From: Eutreptiella sp. 'Long Island Sound 2002'
Lineage: Eukaryota; Euglenozoa; Euglenophyceae; Eutreptiales; Eutreptiaceae
Length of the DNA stretch: 64,000 nt
Reading direction: 5' to 3'
Assembly (NCBI GenBank): GCA_964036045.1
Contig: OZ038381.1
Coordinates: 111,774,922-111,838,921, forward strand
A program made the position numbers and the translations under genes. The notes under the pieces are model-generated. The model did not search any database and had not been told where the DNA came from. It saw only the letters and a list, made by a program, of their open reading frames with translations. Of the stretch, positions 55,641-64,000 are shown piece after piece. Positions within the stretch are counted from its first letter, which is position 1, and the number at the start of each line of letters is the position of its first letter.

Positions 55641-56561
55641 TGATTATGTCAGTGAGAGGGGCAGAGGAGTAGGTAAAATTGGGGATGTGGTGCCTATACA
55701 AGTTAGAGGCACCAACAAAACTCCTCACGTCGTGTAGACTGTTCGTAGGGTCATCGCAAATCTGCATGTCCTGTAGGGGCTGCATCTTAGACGCGGCTGG
55801 TTTCCACCAGCCATACCCTACGTCGAAACCTAAACACTCCATCTCTTCTTTCATTAATTCGAATTTTTCGAGTTTGATTCGGAGATGGTTTTCCTGACAA
55901 ACAATGAAAAAATCACGGAGGAGAAGGACATGGTCCTCTTGGATATTGGTACCCAAACTCACGTCATCGATGTGGGCGTCCATTTCTGCCCCTCGGGAAA
56001 TCAACTCCTGTACTAAAGGTCTGGGCCTCAGTATGTACAAAATTTTGTTCATCAGTTCTTGGAAGAGTGCCGGGGCGTTAGCCACCCCAAAAGGAATGAC
56101 CTTCCACTTAAAGATACGAGCCTTAGGGGTTATAAAAACCAGCAGTTTCTGCGCTGCGGCTGTTAACTCGACCTGCCAGAAACCACTGCGTTTGTCCATT
56201 TTGGTCTTGTACCGGCATTTGGCAATACACTCCAGGGTGTTTTCCATGTTGAGAATACTCCCTGAGTGGTTTTGGGGTTTCGTGTTGAACTCACCATAGT
56301 CAACAACCAATCGCAGGGCAGTCGATCCTGCTTTAGCAACCAGGAAGCAGGGACTGCAGTGGTGGGGGTAGTCCCCCTTCTTGTATTCCTCAACTGGGCC
56401 AGCATACATTCCTGGATGTGGCGCTCGATTTCTTCAACCTGTTCCTGAGCAGCGGGGTAGGAATGACCCCTCACTCGCGTCTTCTTTAATTCGGGTTTCA
56501 GTTTCAGGTCCATCTGGACCATTTTTTTACAGGACAGGGGAGGCGGCAGGGCGCCGAACAC
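55636..56561 (-). pseudogene. D1 reverse transcriptase
   Basis: A 257-residue frame plus an overlapping upstream piece (56163-56561). Motifs: EQVEEIERHIQECM, DYPHHCSPCFLVAKAG, LRLVVDYGEFNTKPQNHS, KTKMDKRSGFWQVEL, FKWKVIPFGVANAPALFQEL and the catalytic AHIDDVSLGT. The connection LHDVRSFVGASNLYRHHIPN follows. The frame change near 56400 separates the fingers. No D1 gag or protease is visible to the right, so D1 is probably 5'-truncated near 56600. Distinct in sequence from the D2 RT at 58716-59617. Confidence 0.75.
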
Positions 56562-57380
56562 CTCCTCATAGGTTCTTAGGCGGCCGAAGCAGGTACGCTT
56601 TTGTACCGGGGTCTCCCCAAATTTGGTAGGGGTGATTTGCCCGATTTCCCTACCCTTTTCTAGGACAAAATTTGACCATCCAGTTTTTTGGCCAAATTAC
56701 CCACAAAAATGCGTGATTTTCCTCGAAAAAAGCTCTCACAATTTTTGCCTTTTCACCCACGCTTCTCTAAAATACACCATATTTTGGGGGTTCTGGAACT
56801 AGAAAACCTTGTTCCTTAGTCCCTCCTCTGCATGTTTTTTTCTCCTGCCTTAAAAATTCACCTTTTATGCCTCTCGTTTCCAAAATGCTGCAAAATGACA
56901 CAATTTTCCTATTCGTATTGCAAGGCCGGGCAATACGAGACATACAACAACGTAATTCACTGCAATTACACACAGCTTCAGAGCATTAAGAAACAAGCAA
57001 AGACAGAATGCAGAGTATCAGTACATTCTGTGCGTCGAGACGTGAGGCTTCCGGAATGCGAGGCCTCGCAATACTGGCCGTTGCCTTAGGGTCAGTATAA
57101 TCGTCATCTCAATATTTCGCCTCTGAAAACAGAGCTGAAGTGGCAAATTGCCTAAACTGGAATGCGATGCCTCGCAATGCGAGACAACATATCACGCAAA
57201 ATAGGACTGCAACGCCCTTTAAGGCTTCTTCTTCTTCTTCCATCCCGCTGCCAACAACTTGCTCCGCGCTGCCGAGCCCACTGCTGTTCCCGGATCCGGA
57301 AGGCTCAGCGTCCTCTTCACTCCCTGGGGCTGTGTCAGTGTCGTCTGCTTCGGCTCAGCTGCCGCCTTGGTCTTTAGCTT
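56562..57380. other. Spacer between D1 and D2
   Basis: No gene recognised. Contains AT-rich sequence and several GCGAGGC/GCAATACGAG-type words near 56930-57180. It could include an element boundary or a truncated LTR. Confidence 0.4.
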
Positions 57381-58033
57381 TTACGGCTTCGGCGCCTCGC
57401 TTGCCCTCGGCTCGTCCAGCCTGGCGATACTGGCAAACGGGTATGTAGGCACCGGGAAAATTCTCTGGTTGTTCGGACGTGCGCCACGTCGGGGCTTAGT
57501 GGTGGCACGCGTGCACCCTTGGACAACTTTTTGTGCTCTGTCGCGGAGGGCTGCCTGAGTAAGCGGAGTGTAAAATTTTGGCTGGAAGGCCTCCACGGTC
57601 TTACTCACCCCTGAATGCGTGTAAGTATGGACCGCCTCTATGACTTTATTCACGAGGTCGTCCGGTACCCATACCTGTGAATCACAACAAATCATACCGT
57701 CGTGCATGCCTAGGCGGTAGTCCTGCGTGTTTCAAACTTTTCTTGCTCAAGGTACGTCCAATAGGGAGCAGTAGTGGGATCAGCTTGGTAGTGGGGAGCC
57801 TAATCATCGTACAGCACGGCTACAGAAGGTGGGAGGTTTTTCTGCAAGAAGGCATTAATCTTGAGAAGAGACTCCCTATGCCATGAGAGCTTGGGAACTG
57901 TCTGTAACTGATGGCGTGCGTCCCGCCATTCCAGTTTGTCTGCCCCCCTCCGCCTAGCTAATTCTTTTTTGTCCGAAGGGCTGTGCTGGTCCCGCCAGCC
58001 CTTGTTGAAAGCCTCGAGTACAGGCCGGCTCAA
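57381..58033 (-). pseudogene. D2 integrase zinc domain (rest of integrase missing)
   Basis: WVPDDLVNKVIEAVHTYTHS carries the paired His of the H2C2 zinc domain, followed by the helix VEAFQPKFYTPLTQAALRDR and a single Cys in VVQGCTRATTK; the first Cys of the pair reads Val-Val-Gln. The upstream frame (57800-58033) holds linker sequence between RNase H and integrase. Coding stops near 57381 and the catalytic core is not found to the left, where D1 RT begins 0.8 kb further on. D2 is therefore truncated or interrupted here. Confidence 0.6.
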
Positions 58034-58369
58034 ACGAGCCTGAAGGCGGCTGAGGTACCGGGAGGGGAGGGTGTCTGGAGAAAGATAATCGGCCTTTGAC
58101 GCTGGTGTGATATGAAAAATGGCCGCCTAGGAAATGAAAGGGGTCTCTGAGGGGGGGTTCGCCTTCTGCCCACTATTGTAGAGTGCCCTATCGGCCTCTC
58201 ACTCCGTGGACATGTGATTCACCCAGTCTACACAGAGCCGACGTACTGCCACTTCGTCGCCATGCTGCACATAGGCCCCAGGCTCCCTGGCTTCTCTATC
58301 AGCCTCTTGCTGTTCGTCCAGGAGCCACTGCTCCTGACTAACAGCACTACCATGCATGGTGGTGTCCTC

Positions 58370-58810
58370 TCAGACCCCTGCTGGATAGGCCCACCTACTC
58401 ATGACGTCCCCAAGGACGTTGTCTTCCCCCTTGGTATAGTTCAACCTAATGTCGATCCTGCCAAGAAACTCATGCCAGCGCCCCCGACGCCTGAGGGGCC
58501 CCGACACGGTACACAGGTCTTCCCGGTACCACTTCCACAGAGCCTGGTGGTCAGTGTTGACAACAACAACCTGGCCCCCACCCACCCATGGCTCAAACTT
58601 TAGTAGGGCAGTCACCAAGGCATACGTTTCCTTCTCCTGCACCGACCAGTTGACTTGCCCATTTTGGAGTTTGCGGGAGAAGTACGCTATGACTTTCCAC
58701 ACCCCAGGAGAAATTTCATGTTCCACGACTGCACCCACAGCAGTCAGTGGCATCCCTGTGCATCTGGTATGCGTCACCGGGCACAGGAATGTGAATGACG
58801 ACATCATCAC
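58370..58810 (-). pseudogene. D2 RNase H domain
   Basis: Frame with MPLTAVGAVVEHEISPGVWK (strand after the first Asp, which lies in the overlapping frame as HRDATDCCG near 58745), SVQEKETYALVTALLKFEPW (the ExxxYA helix) and VVVNTDHQALWKWYREDL (third acidic position). It ends with LNYTKGEDNVLGDVMSRWAY, the usual link to integrase. One frame change near 58740 separates it from RT. Confidence 0.7.
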
Positions 58811-59617
58811 TGACCAGTGCCTGCTGGATGGCCTCGAATCCAGCTTCCATTTTCTTTGTCCACGGTGTAGTATTGTTTTCCGGCTTCACTTTTATTTTGT
58901 GGCCCTTCTGCCATTGAGGCTGTGCCTCGGAGTACTTTCCTTTCAAAGACTCCGTCAGTGGGGCAGCAACCTGGACGAGATTTTTTATGTAGATGGCGTA
59001 CCAATTGGCAGGCCCAAGGAGGCCCTTCATTCGTTTCTGGGTCTTTATCATTTCCTTGGTGCACCCAGTTATGGCCTCGACCTTAGATTTGGCCGGACGC
59101 CGGGTGCCCCCTTCAAGGATATGACCACAATATTTGACCTGTGTGCGAAGAAGATGGCACTTATCAGGCTTGACTGTCAAATAACAGTCATGCAGTCGCT
59201 GAAACAGTCGCTGGACTCGCTCCCAGTGCAGCCCAGTGTGTTTTGGCAAATTGCCGCCGGTGTGCCATTGGGGATATCACCAATGTACGGCTCAAAGCCT
59301 GTATCACCTTCTTGCCGGAGACGATCCGCCACAATGCGTTGAAAAGCCTGAGGAGCAATTTTGATACCCATCGGCAAGAAGTTCCATTAGAAATTCCTAA
59401 ATGGCGTCAAGAACGTGGTGTATGTCTTGCTGTCTTCGTGCAGGGGCATTTGATGGAACCCATCCTCCAAGTCCACAATGTTCCAGAGGTGGTTCCGGGA
59501 CTGTTTTATAAGCTGGTCCTCAATGACAGGCAACATAAAACTATACTTTTTTATCTGCGTGTTGACATAGCGGTAGTCTTTGACCAGACGCCATTTGCCG
59601 TTTGGCTTGGGCACTAA
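58716..59617 (-). pseudogene. D2 reverse transcriptase
   Basis: Pieces in order: PKPNGKWRLVKDYRYVNTQI, SRNHLWNIVDLEDGFHQMPL (motif A, Asp present) and YTTFLTPF (59387-59614); MPMGIKIAPQAFQRIVADRL and PYIGDIPNGT, where YxDD is expected but Gly-Asp is read (59177-59377); and the thumb/connection VKPDKCHLLRTQVKYCGHIL, MKGLLGPANWYAIYIKNLVQ (58716-59249). The catalytic motif has lost its first Asp. Several frame changes; not functional. Confidence 0.72.
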
Positions 59618-60560
59618 AAGGCCCGGAAAAATTACCCGGACCCCGCATCCGTGACTGCCTCCATAAACCCCTATATATATATACTATAAACTATAAACTA
59701 TATATAAACTCATCAATTTTGTCACGGAGGGCCTGGTCTCGATGTCCTACCGTCCGGATCGCCCCAAACTCCCTGGGGATAGCCCCCAGAATTTCCTCAA
59801 TCTTACAAGCCCCATATTTACCTCGTTTGAGCCAGTTATCTATAATGTCCTTGTATGTCTTCGACTCAAAGACTTGGAGAAACAACTCGAGAAGCTTGCG
59901 TTTGTATTCCGGTGCCAAGGGATGTTCATGTTCGGCCTCAGAGCCCACCACGGACCGAATCTGGCGCCCCCTAAAGAGATGGGCTAGAACACCCGTAGTC
60001 CACATGCGTTGGGCATCGTCAGACAAGGACAAGCGGTGTGGAATACGCCGCATTCGTCTAGGGAGTCCCGGTGAATCCTCTGTGTCAGCGGTCTCTCCTT
60101 CCGACACATCTGAGGCGGCTGGCACACAAGACTTCCCCTCATTGGTTATACTTTTGTTAGGCGTTTCGAAAACATGGTGTTGGTCATCACGAGCGGCAAA
60201 ACATGCATCGAACAGCACCACGCGGGTGCCCGACTCTCTATGTGGATATACCGTTCCGGAATCATCCGGGAAAACTGGTATGTCGTGCGGAAGGTCCACC
60301 CGATAAATGGCGGCCTGGCCCAGAGCCCAATACCAATCTTGTCGCTCCCAGCTGGGGACTATGGCTATCCCCCTAGCCCCTTGTAGAAAGATCTTCTCCA
60401 CCACTTGAGGATATAGACTGAAGGGAGTGTTAAGCCAGAGGCATTCCGCCTCACTCCAATCTTGTCGTAACGCATTGTCCGTTTTGGACAAATATCGTCT
60501 AAACTGTCTATTTGCGCGGATGCAAAAGCATCTATAGTGGGCAGAAACGGCGCAGGCTTT
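59618..60560 (-). pseudogene. D2 Dam-methyltransferase-like domain between protease and RT
   Basis: The 266-residue frame (59691-60491) has ALRQDWSEAECLWLNTPFSL, VVEKIFLQGARGIAIVPSWE and RQDWYWALG. A preceding PTIDAFASAQIDSLDD lies in the next frame (about 60500-60540). The order DAFAS, then ALxQxW, then W-N-x-P-F, then VVxK, then VPxWxxxxW matches the phage Dam-type N6-adenine methyltransferase domain also known, in degenerate form, from tyrosine-recombinase retroelements. The catalytic NPPY/F reads NTPF. About 120 residues of acidic linker and a helical segment (YKRKLLELFLQVFESKTYKD) follow before RT. Methylation activity is not implied. A short AT microsatellite (59671-59705) lies next to the RT side. 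Confidence 0.55.
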
Positions 60561-61414
60561 TTCGCCTCAGTGTCCTGGGCAGGGCGGTTAGCCCATTGCA
60601 ATATCGACTCTCGTAACTTCGGAATCACACTATATGCTTCCTTTTTATCCCCGAGGGTATGCGCCCGATGTGCAGAACATGGGGTATGTGGAAGATCATT
60701 CGCAATTGCCTCCTGTCGTACCTCCCACCAAGCGCGACGCTTGGGTCGTTGGCGCTGGTGATGTTTGTGAGAGTTCCGCTTGTCACCTCCCTCCAAGGCG
60801 CTGTGGTATGCCAGTCGGGTATGACCGGAATGTTCAGAAGTTGGGCTTTTTCCTGCTGCTTTTTCTCCTTTTGTTTTGCGCATTTTGCGCTTTTTTGCAT
60901 GCTGAAGGATAGGATCTTTCGTCCCGTTTGAAATGTGTGAATCAGCCTCGAGGTCCGACGGGGGGGACTCGCCGCCCGAAAAGGTGAGAACTGAAAGCAC
61001 CTGGACCAGTCGGTGGGAAGACCAGTCTTGAAGTCCTGTAAGACTGGCTCGTTGCGCGCCATCCGAATCCTCAGATATTCCCTCATCCGACAGTGCGCAT
61101 TCACTCTCCTCGTCTGGCGCGGGTTTGGATGACAATGCCCGAAGGGCCAAAAAGGGTATGTCCTCAGGGGCCGGTCTGTCAGTGTCCCGAGGGGGGTGCA
61201 ACCTGGGTGGGCAGGGGCGCCTGTCAGAAGCAGTTGGCTTCGACAGGGAGGAGTGAATTTCATCCAAGTAATGCGCGACCTGCCCCCAAGACTCATCAAG
61301 AGCCCCGGGGCTATGGGTCGGTTGTATTGGAGGGTTCCAGGCCGAATTTTTTGGCATTTGCGGCCGCGCCTCACGCTTGCCAAGTAGGCGGGATAGGGCC
61401 GCGAACATGCACCC
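60365..61414 (-). CDS. D2 pol linker ORF between protease and Dam-like domain
   Basis: A 347-residue frame of low complexity, rich in Ser, Pro, Lys and acidic residues (for example DEESECALSDEGISEDSDGA and KKRKMRKTKGEKAAGK). It ends with KKPAPFLPTIDAFASAQIDS, which begins the Dam-like domain. I recognise no domain in its first 300 residues. It continues, after a frame change near 61410, the protease-bearing frame to the right. Confidence 0.45.
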   Translation of the reverse strand, partial: GCMFAALSRLLGKREARPQMPKNSAWNPPIQPTHSPGALDESWGQVAHYLDEIHSSLSKPTASDRRPCPPRLHPPRDTDRPAPEDIPFLALRALSSKPAPDEESECALSDEGISEDSDGAQRASLTGLQDWSSHRLVQVLSVLTFSGGESPPSDLEADSHISNGTKDPILQHAKKRKMRKTKGEKAAGKSPTSEHSGHTRLAYHSALEGGDKRNSHKHHQRQRPKRRAWWEVRQEAIANDLPHTPCSAHRAHTLGDKKEAYSVIPKLRESILQWANRPAQDTEAKKPAPFLPTIDAFASAQIDSLDDICPKRTMRYDKIGVRRNASGLTLPSVYILKWWRRSFYKGLGG

Positions 61415-62740
61415 CTAGAGGCCCATTTTGTAATGGTTGTCCATCGCAACCATGGTACTGCTGGCTTGATCATGTATCTTTGGCACCGTACATAGTCCGT
61501 CCCTATGTGACGCAGCAGCGTCACAGCATGTATGAACCATTAGTGTCCTAGGCTGTTTGGCCCTTTTTTGTAACCGACAGACATGCGCTATACCCTCCTT
61601 AGCGGTATATTCACACTCATCACCGCCAGGACACTCACTATACTCATGGTGGAACTCCAGTGTGGAATTTTCTAGGCTATCGATGGACTCATCAGACAAA
61701 TATCCCCACACTGGACCTCCAACACTGTACTCTACTCCATATGTGGGACGCTGTGGTGACCCTATACCCTGTACTTCTGCGGTGGCTTGACCTGAACCTG
61801 AAGCCTGTGCCGACTTGACGACCTGCCTGGTCTGGGTTGTGAAGTCTGAACCCTGTACTGAGTCTGGCTTCTGGCTGAGGGATAGGTTAGATGCGGGCGG
61901 CTGTGCCACCACACTCGCGTGTTGCACCGGCTCTCGGTGTGATTGACCCTCGACCCTTGGTTTATATATATGCGGTCTTTGAGGAACCGGTATCTCTGCT
62001 AGCCGTGGCGCCTGTGACTGTGCGGGAGAAAGAGGACTGGAAAGAGGGGAGGGAACAGAATGGAGGGGCGAGAGGAGAGAAGCTGGTACGATTGTAGCTT
62101 GAGCCGTTGGAGGAGTCTCACAGCGGCAATGTCCCTGTACCCGGGAACACATTGCCCGCACAGGGGGGAGTGGTACGTGCGGCACACATGCATCCAGGCA
62201 TTCCTCGTATACCAGGTGCTTGCTGGAGGGGAGGAGTGCGAACCCATACTTCGCGAGGAATGGAAAACCTAAAATTATACGAGGTCCTATGTCTGCCTCG
62301 TGTATGAGGAGATCGGTACAGTATGCTGTCGTGACCTCGTCCCCTTGTACCGTCGGCAGCCTCATACGTACCCAATGCCCCCTGTAACCCCATTGTAGTT
62401 GATTGGGCCCCACCCCCATGAGTGCGAATTTATGAGGTGCCTGTGTGCGAAGCGGACGAGGCAGAACGCCGAGTCCGGCAACCGCTAAAACCTGACTACC
62501 TGAGTCGATAAGTACCTGGCCGCTCCTACTAGAGTCGTCGGCTAATGTAATCCTGACCGGAACCTCGAGCTCAATGTCGCGCTCGTAGGCACTTCCCCCA
62601 CGTGGTGGGCGTAGAACTTCAGGTCCCACCCCAACGTGGAGGTTGCATAGTTGTCTATCGAGGGCTGTAGACAAACTACGGACTCGCAAAGGACATAACA
62701 ACGCGGACAGACGGTGCGCCGCTTGCGCGTCCAGACCCAA
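61415..62740 (-). CDS. D2 protease (retropepsin-like)
   Basis: A 441-residue frame with the aspartic protease signature SGQVLIDSGSQVLAVAGLGV (active-site DSG) at about residues 70-90 and the partner motif GPRIILGFPFLAKYGFALL about 80 residues later. The flap lies between, in the segment with ALMGVGPNQLQWGYRGHWVR. Retropepsins cut the Gag-Pol precursor during particle maturation. The N-terminal 50 residues overlap the end of gag. The C-terminal half is a Ser/Pro/Gln-rich linker with a Cys-rich stretch near its end (ECPGGDECEYTAKEG). Good frame integrity for 1.3 kb. Confidence 0.75.
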   Translation of the reverse strand: MGLDAQAAHRLSALLCPLRVRSLSTALDRQLCNLHVGVGPEVLRPPRGGSAYERDIELEVPVRITLADDSSRSGQVLIDSGSQVLAVAGLGVLPRPLRTQAPHKFALMGVGPNQLQWGYRGHWVRMRLPTVQGDEVTTAYCTDLLIHEADIGPRIILGFPFLAKYGFALLPSSKHLVYEECLDACVPHVPLPPVRAMCSRVQGHCRCETPPTAQATIVPASLLSPLHSVPSPLSSPLSPAQSQAPRLAEIPVPQRPHIYKPRVEGQSHREPVQHASVVAQPPASNLSLSQKPDSVQGSDFTTQTRQVVKSAQASGSGQATAEVQGIGSPQRPTYGVEYSVGGPVWGYLSDESIDSLENSTLEFHHEYSECPGGDECEYTAKEGIAHVCRLQKRAKQPRTLMVHTCCDAAASHRDGLCTVPKIHDQASSTMVAMDNHYKMGL

Positions 62741-63220
62741 CCACCTGCGGCTCTACTGCCACTTGCCCCTTCCGGCCCCTCTGCCCTTGCCGGCCTTACC
62801 AGCCCGCATGGCTGCTTCACGCAGCTCAGGGTGCTTTTGCGAACAGAGCTCGAGCGAGCCCCGTCCCTTGCCACACTGAGGGCAGTACGGAACTCAGGGC
62901 CATGGCCCTCCCAGCGGTGGGTTTCCGGGTGCCGCTGTTCCAGGTGGGATGCCGTCCCCTGCCCCGGTCCCTTTCTCTTTGCCCGCGGGCCTCAAATGCG
63001 GGTGTCGCTCCCAGCACTGAGCCTCCGTGTGGCCTGTGCGCCCGCACACCGTGCACTGGCACGGGTTGGGTGTCCCGGTGCCCCCATCGCCTGGCGTATG
63101 GTTTGGCGTGCCGGCGTCAGCACTTCCTTTCCCTTTGCCACATCCACGGGGCTGGCCCCGGCCATGCGGCTGCATAGCGTTGACGGCACGCGCCTCGCCC
63201 ACAATGGTTTGCTTCGTCAC
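62741..63220 (-). CDS. D2 gag C-terminus: CCHC zinc knuckle
   Basis: The frame at 62894-63220 has a textbook retroviral-type knuckle, CTVCGRTGHTEAQCWERH (C-x2-C-x4-H-x4-C), at about 63007-63060. It is flanked by Gly/Lys-rich basic sequence (HGRGQPRGCGKGKGSADAG) that binds element RNA during packaging. This canonical knuckle contrasts with the altered Cys/His clusters of A and B. The join to protease at about 62740-62890 requires a frame change. Confidence 0.7.
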
Positions 63221-64000
63221 CTTGGCCCTTTTTTGCTGACCAGGCGCGGCAAAATGAAGCAGAAGGCCTCCAGATAGGAGTACTTGCCGTTCTGCTTGGC
63301 CTCCTCAAAGACCATTGCGTCCAAATGCCCTTCGTAGGCATTGGATACATAGAGAGCCTTGAGGAACTGCCTCTTGGCCATGTGGTGACTCACTCCACCA
63401 CAGACGCGGGCGCCCGCCTGGCACCAATCATCGAACCACTCAGTGAGTGAGTCCGCCGTGGTGGGGTGCGGCGGAACAATGTCCTCCCAGTTTTTGGAGG
63501 CGCCATAATTCGCCAGTGCCCGGTCTATTTGTGTTTTAACCAGGGCTTTCAGCTCCTGGTAACCGATGAGGCGGCAAGTGCATCGCTTCCCTACGACGTT
63601 TTGTCTCGATGCGGTCAAGCTTTGAAGCAGGGCCTCCTCTTGGAGGTGCTCAGGCTGCATGTGGTTCACATTGCTTTCAAAATGCACACCATCTCCCCAT
63701 ATTGGCGGACAGTGGCCCCCTCACCATCCCATGTTGGACGATGAGTGTTAGCCTGGGTGGCCTTCAATTGATTGGGGTCCAATAATGCCGCGAGCTGTGG
63801 GCCCAAAGGCCCCGCCAACAGGCTACCAGGGGCGGTCGTTGAGTTTGTCAACGGAATGTCGTCGAGCAATACTTCCTTGAATGCTCTCCCATTATCCGGG
63901 ACCCCAGATTGCCTGACCTTAAGAAACACACCCACTTCGCCATCCCCGACGTTTTCCAGGTAATCGAGGAAGGCGAAGGGGTCGAATTTATCCTGGGAAT
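63217..64000 (-). CDS. D2 gag capsid region (cut by right window edge)
   Basis: Two overlapping frames. The right one (63666 to the edge) reads FDPFAFLDYLENVGDGEVGV and HRPTWDGEGATVRQYGEMVC, with the open frame continuing past 64000. The left one (63217-63687) reads QELKALVKTQIDRALANYGA, TADSLTEWFDDWCQAGARVC and HMAKRQFLKALYVSNAYEGH, with capsid-like helices and the usual Trp-rich pattern. A frame change lies near 63670. Capsid identity is inferred from composition and from its position directly before the CCHC knuckle. Confidence 0.55.

Noticed and set aside
57140-57560. Plus-strand ORFs with many Ser/Ala/Leu residues as a host gene
   Set aside because: They overlap the minus-strand D2 integrase zinc domain and its flank and show no domain; best explained as antisense shadows.
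59671-59705. Short TATATA/CTATAAA microsatellite as a promoter
   Set aside because: Simple AT repeat inside the decayed PR-RT linker of D2; nothing suggests a transcription start.
1-64000. CRISPR arrays, bacterial operons, ribosome binding sites, rRNA
   Set aside because: No regularly spaced repeats with unique spacers, no Shine-Dalgarno-organised gene runs and no rRNA sequence seen; the content is eukaryotic retrotransposons.

Overview
This window reads as a transposon-dominated stretch of a eukaryotic nuclear genome. I see no convincing host gene, no rRNA, no intact tRNA and no prokaryotic operon. Non-LTR retrotransposons (LINEs) with RNase H domains, chromodomain-type Ty3/gypsy elements, kilobase-long LTRs, an initiator-tRNA-type primer site and short TTAGGG-like tracts suggest a large, repeat-rich protist or algal genome. 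A green or prasinophyte-like alga is plausible, but the sequence does not prove it. Most ORFs are broken by frameshifts and stops, so either the elements are decayed or the assembly is noisy.

Region 1 (1-7450, + strand) is extremely C-rich and G-poor. It holds the 3' end of a LINE ORF2 (RNase H plus a C-terminal zinc knuckle). A very long Pro/His-rich ORF with an N-terminal CxxC zinc motif follows, and its ATG overlaps the ORF2 stop. After it come two sets of tandem repeats and a T-tract/A-tract foldback. Region 2 (about 8040-15365, +) is a second, decayed LINE. Its upstream ORF encodes an AlkB-like 2-oxoglutarate/Fe(II) oxygenase domain; after that come APE-type endonuclease, reverse transcriptase, RNase H and a zinc-knuckle tail. 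Region 3 (15366-19254) is mostly non-coding, with palindromes, telomere-like motifs and a structured repeat.

Region 4 (19255-55104) is a nested stack. An old minus-strand gypsy element (D1) is split inside its integrase: the C-terminus and chromodomain lie at 19255-19803, the rest beyond 51174. The split is caused by plus-strand gypsy element A (LTRs at 19804-22596 and 49334-51173). A is in turn split inside its reverse transcriptase by minus-strand gypsy element B (341-343 bp LTRs at 29703-30045 and 45391-45731, differing at only 4 aligned positions). B is split inside gag by a 2.97-kb solo LTR (41689-44655) of A's own family, flanked by the target duplication GGAG. The 3' LTR plus a 1.02-kb piece of the D1 integrase has then been duplicated in tandem (52197-55087).

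Region 5 (55105-64000, - strand) carries the rest of D1 (RNase H, RT) and a second gypsy element, D2. Read leftwards, D2 has capsid, CCHC knuckle, protease, a Dam-methyltransferase-like domain, RT, RNase H and the integrase zinc domain; it runs off the right edge. All three gypsy elements with a PR-RT linker (A, B, D2) carry this Dam-like domain between protease and RT. Two unusual cargo domains (AlkB in a LINE, Dam-like in gypsy pol) and a structured RNA-like repeat downstream of integrase are the most notable observations.
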